Shown: in pieces, positions 42,589 to 50,983 of the stretch
Numbering within the stretch: the stretch's first letter is position 1
How the letters are laid out: every line of letters starts with the position of its first letter
NCBI GenBank assembly: GCA_964418695.1
Contig: CAYQMN010000016.1
Location: 3,634-67,633 of the forward strand
Direction: 5' to 3'
Source: Prado023 sp964418695
Lineage (GTDB): Bacteria > Actinomycetota > Actinomycetes > S36-B12 > CAIYMF01
Length of the DNA: 64,000 nt
The notes under the pieces: generated by a model
The model's input: only the letters and a program-made list of their open reading frames with translations
Told to the model about the DNA's origin: nothing
The model's database searches: none
Program-made: the position numbers and the translations under genes

Positions 42589-42804
42589 CCCGGGGCCTCG
42601 TCTCGGGCGGGTCGAAGCGGCACACGCGGATGCTAGTCACCACCTGCGGTGAAGGCGGTCCGATCGCCGCCGGTCGGCTCCGGTTCCGGCCCCCCCTGCC
42701 GTCGCCCGGAGTTGCCTGTGCGGCCCCGCGGGTCCACGCTCCCTCTGGCCGCCCGGCCCGGCCGGACCGGGGCGTGGCGAGGAGGCGGCCGTGGAGGAGA
42801 CCGG

Positions 42805-44067
42805 GTGACAGCGGCCGAGGTCCAGCGGACCTACCTGACCCTCGTCCTGGGCAACACCCTGGCGGCCTCGCTCATCTGGGGCATCAACACGCTGTTCCTG
42901 CTCGACGCCGGCCTGAGCAACGCCGAGGCATTCGCCGCGAACGCGTTCTTCACCCTCGGGATGATCCTGTTCGAGATCCCCACCGGGGTCGTCGCCGACA
43001 CCGCGGGCCGCCGGCGCTCCTACCAGCTGGGCACGCTGACGCTCGCGGGCAGCACCGCGCTCTACTGGGGCCTGTGGGTGGTGCACGGGCCGTTCTGGGC
43101 CTGGGCGCTGGTCTCGATCCTGCTCGGCCTGGGCTTCACGTTCTTCAGCGGTGCCGTCGAGGCCTGGCTGGTCGACGCCCTGGCCGCCACCGACTTCCGG
43201 GGCTCGCTGGACTCCGTGTTCGGCCGCGGGCAGACCGTGTCGGGCGCGGCGATGCTGGGCGGCAGCGTCGCCGGCGGCGTGATCGCACAGGCGACGAACC
43301 TCGGGGTGCCCTTCCTGCTCCGCGCAGGCATCCTGGTCCTGATGTTCCTGGTCGCCTCGCGGGTGATGCGCGACCAGGGATTCACCCCCGTGCCGGGGCT
43401 GGGGGTCGTGCCGTCGGTGCGCCGGACGCTGCGCGAGTCGGTGCGCTACGGGCTGGGGGCGCCGCCGGTGCGGTGGGTGATGCTGGCCGCGCCGCTGACT
43501 GCCGGGGTGGGCATCTACGCGTTCTACGCCCTGCAGCCGCTGCTGCTGCAGCTGTGGGGCGACCCCGACGCGTACGCGATCGCCGGCGCGGCGGCGGCCG
43601 TCGTCGCGGGGTCGCAGATCATCGGCGGGCTGGTGGCCGGGCCGCTGTCGGCGCGGGTCGCGCGGCGGACCACCGTCCTGATCGTGTCCTGCGCCGGTGC
43701 CGCCGGTCTGCTGGTCGGCGTGGGCATCGCCGGGTCGGCCGGCAGCTTCTGGGCGGTGCTGATCCTCGCGTCCGGGTGGGCCCTGCTCGGCGCGATCGGC
43801 ACGCCCGTCCAGAGCGCCTACCTGAACGGGATGATCCCGTCGCAACAGCGGGCGACCGTGCTGAGCTTCGCCTCGCTCATGGGCTCCGGTGGCGGCGTCG
43901 TCATCCAGCCGGCCCTCGGCCGGGTCGCGGACGTCTCGGGATACGCGGCGTCGCTGGCGGTCGGTGGGGTCATCCAGGTCCTGGGAGCGCCGCTGCTCGC
44001 GCTGAGCCGGCGGGCCGGCCATCCCGCCGATCGCACCGCTGCCGCGGGCGCTGCCCCCACCCCCTGA
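42805..44067 (+). CDS. MFS transporter
   Basis: A 420-residue protein from GTG 42805 (GGAGGAG upstream). Twelve membrane segments; the loop between helices 2 and 3 is GVVADTAGRRRSYQLG, the MFS_1 motif A in a DTAGRR form. Other helices include ILFEIPTGVV, FTFFSGAVEAWLVDALAATD and VAGSQIIGGLVAGPLSARVA. The sequence is of the drug-efflux-like group often linked to multidrug or metabolite export. The substrate is unknown. Monocistronic, 216 bp after the divergent DUF6766 gene. Confidence 0.88.
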   Translation: MTAAEVQRTYLTLVLGNTLAASLIWGINTLFLLDAGLSNAEAFAANAFFTLGMILFEIPTGVVADTAGRRRSYQLGTLTLAGSTALYWGLWVVHGPFWAWALVSILLGLGFTFFSGAVEAWLVDALAATDFRGSLDSVFGRGQTVSGAAMLGGSVAGGVIAQATNLGVPFLLRAGILVLMFLVASRVMRDQGFTPVPGLGVVPSVRRTLRESVRYGLGAPPVRWVMLAAPLTAGVGIYAFYALQPLLLQLWGDPDAYAIAGAAAAVVAGSQIIGGLVAGPLSARVARRTTVLIVSCAGAAGLLVGVGIAGSAGSFWAVLILASGWALLGAIGTPVQSAYLNGMIPSQQRATVLSFASLMGSGGGVVIQPALGRVADVSGYAASLAVGGVIQVLGAPLLALSRRAGHPADRTAAAGAAPTP

Positions 44068-44278
44068 GCCCGCCCGGTCGAGCGTCTGGGCCGCCCAACG
44101 GTCGAGCAGGACCTCACCCGCCGGTCGAGCCCGTCGAGACCTCCCCGGGGTCGGCTCCCCGCCAGCCACCTCGCTCCTGCGATCTTTCGCCGCACGAAGC
44201 CGCAGACAGCGGGGGAGCGCCGGGAGTACCGTCCAAGAGCGCCGGCGTCGGAGGATGCCGGTCAGCGCTGGAGGCGCG

Positions 44279-44662
44279 ATGCTTTCCGATTTCACTGCGG
44301 TCCCCACGCTCGGCACGTCCGATCTGGACCGGGCGAAGGCCTTCTACGAGAACACCCTCGGCTTCGCCGCCGGGGAGAGCCAGATGGGTGAGGAGCTGCT
44401 GTACAAGAGCGGCGACAGCGCCTTCCTGGTGTACCGCTCGCAGTACGCGGGCACGAACCAGGCGACCGCGATGATGTTCATGGTCGACCAGGGCTTCGAC
44501 GACGAGATCGCCCGGCTCCGCGACGCCGGCGTCACCTTCGACACCTTCGAGCTCGAGGGCATGGAGTGGGTGGACGGAGTGGCGCAGATGGGTGGCGCGA
44601 AGGCCGTGTGGTTCCACGACCCGGACGGCAACATCATCAACCTGATGACCGAGACGGGCTGA
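44279..44662 (+). CDS. VOC (glyoxalase/bleomycin-resistance) family protein
   Basis: A 127-residue VOC protein from ATG 44279: DFTAVPTLGTSDLDRAKAFY, then ENTLGFAAG, then YKSGDSAFLVYRSQYAGTNQ and KAVWFHDPDGNIINLM. The last is the second-module signature with the HDPDGN motif and a final metal-site region. One module pair forms a dimeric metal-binding site; the family includes glyoxalase I, fosfomycin resistance and dioxygenases. The metal ligand normally present at the first strand is not clear here, so catalysis is uncertain. Confidence 0.85.
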   Translation: MLSDFTAVPTLGTSDLDRAKAFYENTLGFAAGESQMGEELLYKSGDSAFLVYRSQYAGTNQATAMMFMVDQGFDDEIARLRDAGVTFDTFELEGMEWVDGVAQMGGAKAVWFHDPDGNIINLMTETG

Positions 44663-44877
44663 CCTCGCCGGGTCCTCCGCATCCCGGTCGGCGTCCCTTC
44701 GCGGGTATCCCCCTGCCGCGCCCCGGTGACCGTGGTCCGACGCCCCGGTCCAGGGCGGATCGATCCACGCGCCGAAGGTCGGCTGGGCGGCCGGCGCGTC
44801 GGGCCTCGGGGTCGCGCCGGCTTCGCGAGAGAGTGCGACCGACACGACCCGAGAGCCCGCCGAACCGAGGTGCCACC

Positions 44878-46042
44878 GTGCGCTGCCCGAGCTGCGGCCG
44901 TGCCGAGCTGGATCCGGCGCGGCACGACGACGCCGGGATGAGCACGTGCTCCTGCGGCCATCGCGCCTACGCGGGCTACCTCGCGGAGGCCGACGCCCTG
45001 GACGCACGACGCCAGTGGCTGGCCGACCGGATCGTGGCCGGCGACCCTGCCCCTGAGCCGCGGCTCGCTGCTCGGTACCGGATCTGGCCGCCACCGGCCC
45101 GCGCCGATGCCCGCCCTCCGGACCGGCCGGGTGGGTCCGCCGGTCCCGCCGGTCCGCGCCAGGACCGCAGCGCCGAGGCCATCCTGCTCGGGGTCGGCGC
45201 TGCTGGTGGTGGCCGGCGCGGTGTTCACCGCCGTCGTGTGGGCCCGGCTGGGAGCGATCAGCCAGGCGGTCCTCGCGTTCGGCGTGACCGTCGGGATCGG
45301 GGTCCTGGCGATCGGGCTGCGATCGAGGCTGGCGGGCACGGCCGAGGCGCTGGCCGCGGTCGCCGCGGCGCTCGCCCTGGTCGACCTGATGGCCGCCCCC
45401 ACTCTCGGACTGCTCCCCGAGCACTGGCTCACGACGCCGACCCTGTACCCGGCCGTGGCGGTCGCCGGGCTGGCCGCGGTCCTTCTGGGACTGCATGCGC
45501 GGCTCGGGCTGCGTGCCTGGGCCTGGGCAGGCTGGCTGCTCGTGCCGCTGGCGGCCGGACTGGTGGTGGCCGTGGCTGGGACCACCCGCCCCGTGGCCTG
45601 GACCGCCGCCACGCTGGCCTTGCCCGCCGCGGTGAGCGTGGGACTGCTCGCCGCCGCCGGCCGGATCCCGGCCGGCCCCGAGCACCGCACCCCGATGCGG
45701 ACAGCCGGCGCCGTCGGGCTGGCGGTCACGGGCCTGGTGACGGCGGGGACGGTCGCGAATCGGCCGGCCCTGCCCGGGGTGGTGGTGGCCACGGCACTCA
45801 CGGCGGTGGCGGTCGGGCTGTGGGCGCGGCTGGAGGCCACCGGCCGCGACGATCGGGTGCAGCCCGAGTCGCCCGTCACCCTGGCGCGCCTGCTCTGCCT
45901 GGCCACCGCGGCGATCGCGGGGGCGTCCGTGGGACTTCTGCTGGCGATCCCGGCGGATCCGCAGCCGCTGTGGCTGGCCGCCGCGACCGCCCTGGCCGGG
46001 GTGGTCGCGGGGTCGGTCGGATGGGTCGGGCAGCTTCGCTGA
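44878..46042 (+). pseudogene. SCO7613-like zinc-ribbon membrane protein, frameshifted and truncated
   Basis: From GTG 44878 the protein starts with a zinc ribbon (CPSCG and TCSCGHRAYAGY), then a linker to EAILLGVG. Near 45200 the coding shifts by one frame: SALLVVAGAVFTAVVWARLG continues as a string of about nine membrane helices to 46042. Known relatives are very long (over 1000 residues) with many helices, so this one is frameshifted (a 2-base loss in a GCGC run would explain it) and cut short. Its normal function is unknown. Confidence 0.65.
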
Positions 46043-46094
46043 GCGAACGACGCCGCGCGGCGCCAGGCCGCGATCCGTGCCCGACGCCCCGACC

Positions 46095-46847
46095 TCAGCG
46101 GTACTCGGGGTTCGGGTGGTCGGGCTTGGACAGGTCCCAGTTGGTGGTCACGTTGCCGTGCGCCGGCACCCCGCCGGCGTCCTTCAGGCGCCGGGCCAGA
46201 TGCAGCATGTTCCAGGTCGCGAACACGGTGTTGCGGGTCGTCCAGCTGTTGTGCGCCCCCCGGTTGTCGTCCAGGTACGACGGGCCCGGCCCGGCGTCGC
46301 CCACCCAGTAGGAGTCCGCCTGCGGCGGGATCGCGAAGCCGATGTGGGTCAGGGCGTAGAGCATCTGCGCCGAGCAGTGCTTACCGCCGTCCTCGTTGCC
46401 GGTGACCAGCACGCCCCCGACCTTGCCGTAGTAGACCCATTGGGCCTTGTCGTTGAGCTCGCCGGACCACCCGTACAGCCGCTCGATGATCAGCCGGGTC
46501 ATCGAGGACTGGTCGCCCAGCCAGATGGGCGTGGCCAGCACGACGATGTCGGCCGGCTCGATCAGCGAGTGGTACAGGTCAGGGAAGTCGTCGCGCTCCC
46601 ACCCCTGCTCGCGCATGTCCGGGTAGACGCCCGGCGGGATCGTGTGGTCGACGGTGCGGATCAGGTCGGTGTGCACGCCCAGCGAGTCGAGGATGTGTCG
46701 GCTGATGCCGATCAGGCCCTCGGTGTGGCTGGGCTCCGGCGAGCGCTTGAGCGTGCCGTTGAGGAAGACCGCGCGCAGGTCGGAGTAGTCCGTCTGGGCC
46801 GCGGCGACCTCGGCGTCGATGAAGGCTTGGACCGGCTCGGGGAGCAT
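46095..46847 (-). CDS. Flavodoxin-like NAD(P)H:FMN reductase-family protein
   Basis: A 250-residue protein from ATG 46847. The flavodoxin fold begins with DLRAVFLNGTLKRSPEPSHT (the FMN phosphate loop), then EPADIVVLATPIWLGDQSSM (the FMN isoalloxazine loop), and GKVGGVLVTGNEDGGKHCSA. It is longer than usual, with a C-terminal NTVFATWNMLHLARRL helix. Such enzymes reduce FMN, quinones or azo compounds using NAD(P)H. The gene is divergent from the osmoprotectant binding-protein gene. Confidence 0.85.
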   Translation of the reverse strand: MLPEPVQAFIDAEVAAAQTDYSDLRAVFLNGTLKRSPEPSHTEGLIGISRHILDSLGVHTDLIRTVDHTIPPGVYPDMREQGWERDDFPDLYHSLIEPADIVVLATPIWLGDQSSMTRLIIERLYGWSGELNDKAQWVYYGKVGGVLVTGNEDGGKHCSAQMLYALTHIGFAIPPQADSYWVGDAGPGPSYLDDNRGAHNSWTTRNTVFATWNMLHLARRLKDAGGVPAHGNVTTNWDLSKPDHPNPEYR

Positions 46848-47071
46848 CTGGTGTCCTCTCGGTTCGTCGGACCGCGGCGGCGACGAGGGGCCGATGTCGG
46901 GGCGCCGTGGGCCATCCCGGGCGCCCGATGTCGGCGCGGCAGCGCACGCGCCGCGGGCAGCCGTGGTGGCTGCCTCGCGCCCCATGATGGCCCGCGCGGG
47001 TCGTTCCGGCCCGTGCAATTGCTGGTCGATTCGGGGCCCGGACCTCAGACGTGTGTGCTTTCATTCACGGC

Positions 47072-48016
47072 ATGGCTCGCACCCGGCTGATCCCCGCCCT
47101 CGCCTTGACCGCTGCCCTGGGTCTCTCGCTGGCTGCCTGTGCGTCCGACGACAACGCGGACACCGGCTCCTCGTCCCCCGCCGCCGCCCCGATCGTCGTC
47201 GCGACGACGAACTTCACCGAGACCAAGATCCTGGCCCACATCTACCGGCAGGCGCTGGAGAAGGCCGGTCAGCCGGCCTCGGTCAAGGAGCTCACGACCC
47301 GCGAGGTCATCGCTCCCGCGTTGGAGAAGGGCGAGGTGCAGCTGACCCCGGAGTACCTCGGGTCGCTCACCGAGTACCTGAACAAGGCCGTGAACGGCGC
47401 CGACGCCGAGCAGGTCGCCTCCGGTGACGTCGAGGCGAGCCTGGCGGCGGCCCGCACCCTGGCCGAGCCGAAGAACATCACCCTGCTGGATCCGTCGCAG
47501 GCCCAGGACCAGAACGCCTTCGCCGTCACCCAGGACTTCGCGTCGACCAACAGCCTCACGACGCTGTCCGACCTCGCCACGTTCAGCAACTCGAAGGCGG
47601 TGACTCTGGGCGGTCCGCCGGAGTGCCCCGACCGGCCGTTCTGCCAGCAGGGGCTGGAGTCGGTCTACAGCGTCAAGATCGGCAAGTTCGTGCCGCTGGA
47701 CGCGGGCGGTCCGCTGACCATCCAGGCCGTCCAGCAGGGCAAGATCGACCTGGCCACGGTGTTCTCGTCCTCGGCGGCCGTGAGCGCCAACGACCTGGTG
47801 ATCCTCACCGACGACAAGGACTGGCAGACCGCGGAGAACGTGCTGCCCGCGCTGAACACGGCTGCGGTCACCGACACCATCACCAAGGCGCTGGACGCGG
47901 TGTCCGCGGTCCTCACCACGCAGGATCTCCAGGCGCTCAACGCCCAGGTCGAGATCGATCGCAAGGACCCGGCCGCGGTCGCGACCCAGTACCTGAAGGA
48001 CAAGGGCCTGGCGTAA
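47072..48016 (+). CDS. Glycine betaine/osmoprotectant ABC substrate-binding lipoprotein
   Basis: A 314-residue lipoprotein (lipobox SLAAC, C23) of the OpuAC/ProX family: IVVATTNFTETKILAHIYRQ, the TREVIAPALEKGEVQLTPEY segment that frames the ligand pocket, LGGPPECPDRPFCQQGL (a likely disulfide) and AVQQGKIDLATVFSSSAAVS. It captures glycine betaine, choline or carnitine-like solutes outside the membrane. It is on the same strand as the two permeases downstream, but the ATPase gene between is inverted. ATG 47072 is chosen over 47051. Confidence 0.9.
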   Translation: MARTRLIPALALTAALGLSLAACASDDNADTGSSSPAAAPIVVATTNFTETKILAHIYRQALEKAGQPASVKELTTREVIAPALEKGEVQLTPEYLGSLTEYLNKAVNGADAEQVASGDVEASLAAARTLAEPKNITLLDPSQAQDQNAFAVTQDFASTNSLTTLSDLATFSNSKAVTLGGPPECPDRPFCQQGLESVYSVKIGKFVPLDAGGPLTIQAVQQGKIDLATVFSSSAAVSANDLVILTDDKDWQTAENVLPALNTAAVTDTITKALDAVSAVLTTQDLQALNAQVEIDRKDPAAVATQYLKDKGLA

Positions 48017-48080
48017 CGACCGGCAACCGGCAACGGCGACCGGCGACCGGCGACCGGCAACGGCGACCGGCGACCGGCCG
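48017..48080. repeat. Short tandem repeat of CGACCGG/CAACCGG units
   Basis: About nine units of 6-7 bp (CGACCGG, CAACCGG, CAACGG) start immediately after the stop codon of the binding-protein gene and end 25 bp before the convergent ATPase gene. The array is imperfect, so length change by slippage is likely. Confidence 0.7.
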
Positions 48081-48105
48081 GGGCCTCGACCAGCCTTCCG
48101 CGGTC

Positions 48106-49098
48106 CTAGTCGCTCGCGGAGATCGGTGCGGCGCTCTCGCGGGCGATCAGATCGGCCACGTCGCTCATCGTCAGCGTGCCCGAGCGGTCCGGCGCGTCCA
48201 CCCGGATCCGTCCCGCAGGAGCGTTGAGCAGCGCGACCACCGCGTCGCGCAGGGACGCATCCGCCGGCACGCTGGGCAGCTCCGCCTCGCTGCCCACCGG
48301 CGCCGGCAGCGCGGCCACGTCCAGCGCGGTGACCGCCATGAGCTTGATGAGCCGGTCGGCGCCCACGAAGTCGGCGACGAACGGCGTCGCCGGGTGGGCC
48401 AGCACCCGCGCCGGGGTGTCGTGCTGCTCCAGGTATCCGCCCTGGCGCATCACGGCGATCCGGTCGCCGAGGCGCACGGCCTCGTCCAGGTCGTGGGTGA
48501 CCATGACGACGGTGGTGCCCAGGCGGCGCTGCAGCGCGTGGAACTCCATCTGCAGGCGGTCGCGGGCGATCGGGTCGATCGCGCCGAACGGCTCGTCCAT
48601 CAGCAGCACCGGAGGGTCGGCTGCGAGCGCGCGCGCGACGCCGACGCGCTGACGCTGCCCGCCGGAGAGCTGGTGGGGATACCGGTCCACGAAGGCGGGG
48701 TCCAGGCCGACCAGCTCGAGCAGCTCCTCGACGCGGTCGGCCGTGCGCGCCGAGCTCCAGCCCGCGAGCCGGCACGTGACGGCGACGTTGCGACCCACCG
48801 TGTAGTGGGGGAACAGGCCGTCGGCCTGGATGACGTAGCCCATCTGGCGGCGCAGCTGGTGGACGTTCATCCGGGTCACGTCGGTGCCGTTGAGCCGGAT
48901 GGTCCCCGAGGTCCGCTCGACGAGCCGGTTGATCATCCGCAGCGTCGTGGTCTTGCCGCAGCCCGACGGCCCGACCAGCACGCAGATCTCGCCGCGCGTC
49001 ACCGACAGGTCCAACTCGTGCACCGCGACCGTGCCGTCGGCGTACTCCTTGGACACGCCATCGAGGACGATGACCGGGTCACTCTGGCTAGAGTCCAT
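48106..49098 (-). CDS. Glycine betaine/osmoprotectant ABC ATP-binding protein (OpuCA-like)
   Basis: A 330-residue ATPase: Walker A GPSGCGKTTT, signature LSGGQRQRVGVARALA, Walker B VLLMDEPFGAIDPIARDRLQ, switch His MVTHDLDEAVRLGDRIAVMR. The C-terminal 80 residues look like one CBS-type regulatory segment (PADASLRDAVVALLNAPAGR), the part that senses ionic strength in OpuA-like systems. It must serve the flanking binding protein and permeases, yet it lies on the opposite strand. Its ATG at 49098 is only 24 bp from the GTG of the first permease gene. Confidence 0.92.
   Translation of the reverse strand: MDSSQSDPVIVLDGVSKEYADGTVAVHELDLSVTRGEICVLVGPSGCGKTTTLRMINRLVERTSGTIRLNGTDVTRMNVHQLRRQMGYVIQADGLFPHYTVGRNVAVTCRLAGWSSARTADRVEELLELVGLDPAFVDRYPHQLSGGQRQRVGVARALAADPPVLLMDEPFGAIDPIARDRLQMEFHALQRRLGTTVVMVTHDLDEAVRLGDRIAVMRQGGYLEQHDTPARVLAHPATPFVADFVGADRLIKLMAVTALDVAALPAPVGSEAELPSVPADASLRDAVVALLNAPAGRIRVDAPDRSGTLTMSDVADLIARESAAPISASD
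49081..49094. promoter_or_regulatory. Inverted repeat ACTCT-GGCT-AGAGT near the divergent ATPase/permease starts
   Basis: Perfect 5-bp arms inside the first codons of the ATPase gene. TAGAGT (49089-49094) could also serve as a -10 element for the permease transcript. With just 24 bp between divergent starts, regulatory sites must lie inside coding sequence. Confidence 0.35.
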
Positions 49099-49122
49099 GC
49101 CGTGCCCACCCCGGGGAGCGCT

Positions 49123-49791
49123 GTGTCGACAGAGGTGGCGAACCCCTGGGTGTCCTGGGACTACGTGTCCACGCACACCGCCGAGCTGATCGCGGCGGGC
49201 CGCGAGCATGTCCTGCTCACCGTCGCCTCGGTCGGGCTGGCCGTGCTCGTCGCCTGTCCCCTGGCAGTTCTGGTGCGACGGTACCGGGTTCTGGAGGGTC
49301 CCGTCCTCGCCGTGTCCGGCGTGCTCTACACGATCCCGTCGCTGGCGCTGATCTCGCTGCTCTGGCCGGTCTTCGGCCTCTCCCCGCTCACGGTGGTGGT
49401 GGCGCTGGCCGTGTACGCGCTGCTGGTCGTGCTGCGCAACGCGGTGGTGGGCCTGGACGAAGTCGATCCCTCGGTGGTCGACGCGGCGCGCGGGATGGGG
49501 CTGGGCCGGGGCGCGATCCTGTGGCGGGTCGAGCTGCCACTGGCGATGCCCACGATCGTCGCGGGCATCCGGATCGCGACGGTGTCGACCGTCGGCCTGG
49601 TCACCATCGGGGCGCTGGTCGGCTACGGCGGCTTCGGCAGCATGATCCTGTCGGGCTTCCAGCAGAACTTCTGGCACGCGCAGATCTTCACCGCGACCGC
49701 CGCCTGCGTGGTCCTGGCGATGGTCTTCGAGGTGGCCCTGCTGTGGGTCCAGCGCCGCAGCGCCCCGTGGGCTCGGGGGAGGGCGCACTGA
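49123..49791 (+). CDS. Glycine betaine/osmoprotectant ABC permease (OpuCB-like)
   Basis: A 222-residue permease from GTG 49123, chosen because GGGGAG lies 5 bp upstream; GTG 49102 is an alternative. Five or six membrane helices with the BPD_transp_1 EAA-like loop VVDAARGMGLGRGAILWRVE and LPLAMPTIVAGIRIATVSTV. The N-terminal YVSTHTAELIAAGREHVLLT is typical of OpuCB/ProW. It pairs with the next permease as a heterodimer. Its stop overlaps the start of the next gene (TGATG). Confidence 0.9.
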   Translation: MSTEVANPWVSWDYVSTHTAELIAAGREHVLLTVASVGLAVLVACPLAVLVRRYRVLEGPVLAVSGVLYTIPSLALISLLWPVFGLSPLTVVVALAVYALLVVLRNAVVGLDEVDPSVVDAARGMGLGRGAILWRVELPLAMPTIVAGIRIATVSTVGLVTIGALVGYGGFGSMILSGFQQNFWHAQIFTATAACVVLAMVFEVALLWVQRRSAPWARGRAH

Positions 49792-50489
49792 TGGTGGTCT
49801 GGGAGTGGTTCACCGACCCGGCCAACTGGACCGGCGCCAACGGCATCCCGGTGCGCACCTGGGAGCAGATCCAGGTCAGCGTCCTGGCGATGGCGATCGC
49901 GCTGGCGGTCGCGCTGCCGGTCGGCCTGGTGCTGGGCCACCTGGGCAAGGGCGTCGTGGTCGCCACCAACATCAGCAACGTCGGCCGGGCGGTGCCCACG
50001 CTCGGCATGCTGATCATCCTGGCGTCCATCCCGAGCATCGGGGTGGGCAACGCCGCGGCGGTGCTTGCCCTCGCGGTGTTCGCGATCCCGCCGCTGCTGA
50101 CCAACACGTTCGCGGGGATGGCCTCGGTCGACCCGGACGTGCTGGACGCCGGTGCGGGCATGGGGATGGGCCGGCGGCATCGCCTCGTCCGCGTCGAGAT
50201 GCCGCTGGCCAGCCCGCTGATCCTGGCCGGCATCCGCACCGCGGCCGTGCAGGTGGTGGCGACCGCCTCGCTGGCCGCGCTGGTCGGCAGTGGCGGGCTG
50301 GGCCGCTACGTCGTCGACGGCTTCGCGCTGCAGGACACCACGCTGATCGTCGCCGGGGCGATCCTGACCGCGCTGCTGGCGATCTGCGCGGAGGGGGTGC
50401 TGGCCGTGGTGGAGCGGGTGGCCACGCCGCACGGCCTGCGCCACCGCAAGTCCGAGTCCCGGCTCTCGATGGCCGACGCGGTCAGCTGA
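49791..50489 (+). CDS. Glycine betaine/osmoprotectant ABC permease (OpuCD-like)
   Basis: A 232-residue permease, second of the heterodimer. EAA-like loop: VLDAGAGMGMGRRHRLVRVE, then MPLASPLILAGIRTAAVQVV. Periplasmic and membrane parts include VRTWEQIQVSVLAMAIALAV and VGRAVPTLGMLIILASIPSI. It starts within the stop of the previous gene, so the two are translationally coupled. The transporter imports compatible solutes in response to osmotic stress. Confidence 0.9.
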   Translation: MVVWEWFTDPANWTGANGIPVRTWEQIQVSVLAMAIALAVALPVGLVLGHLGKGVVVATNISNVGRAVPTLGMLIILASIPSIGVGNAAAVLALAVFAIPPLLTNTFAGMASVDPDVLDAGAGMGMGRRHRLVRVEMPLASPLILAGIRTAAVQVVATASLAALVGSGGLGRYVVDGFALQDTTLIVAGAILTALLAICAEGVLAVVERVATPHGLRHRKSESRLSMADAVS

Positions 50490-50595
50490 GTCGCTCGGGA
50501 CACGCTGGTCGGGTCGGCAGGCCGGCCGCCGCCGGCCGACGGATTCGGTCTCCGCACGGCACGCGGTGGCGCCACTTCTGCTCCACGATGGCCGC

Positions 50596-50832
50596 ATGGC
50601 CACGAAGCAGTGGGGCGACCTGAGCCCGAAGACGCAGAAGCTGATCATCGTCGGCGGCACGGTCGATGCGGTCCTGAAGGTGGCCGCCATCGTGGACCTG
50701 ATCCGGCGGCCCGCCGAGCAGGTCCGCGGCTCGAAGGCGCTGTGGGGCACGGCGCTCACCCTGGTGAACTCCGCGGGGGTGCTCCCGATCGGCTACTTCG
50801 TCCTCGGCCGCCGGGATCCCGTCGGGGGCTGA
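50596..50832 (+). CDS. Small membrane protein, PLDc_N/DUF5652-like
   Basis: A 78-residue protein with two hydrophobic helices: LIIVGGTVDAVLKVAAIVDL and TLVNSAGVLPIGYFVLGRRD. The C-terminal PIGYFVLGRRD recalls the short PLDc_N-type module common in actinobacterial small membrane proteins. ATG 50596 is used. No close partner; function unknown. Confidence 0.65.
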   Translation: MATKQWGDLSPKTQKLIIVGGTVDAVLKVAAIVDLIRRPAEQVRGSKALWGTALTLVNSAGVLPIGYFVLGRRDPVGG

Positions 50833-50983
50833 GCCCCGCGCCGGCCCGGCGACTGCGCCCCCGTACCGAGACGTTTGCTTCATGGACCTGCCCAGATGCG
50901 TCACAGGCGATGCATCTCTGCAGGTCTGGTGATGCCAGGCCCGCGACTACTGCGTCGGGCCGAAGATGGGGCAGGCTTGGCGG

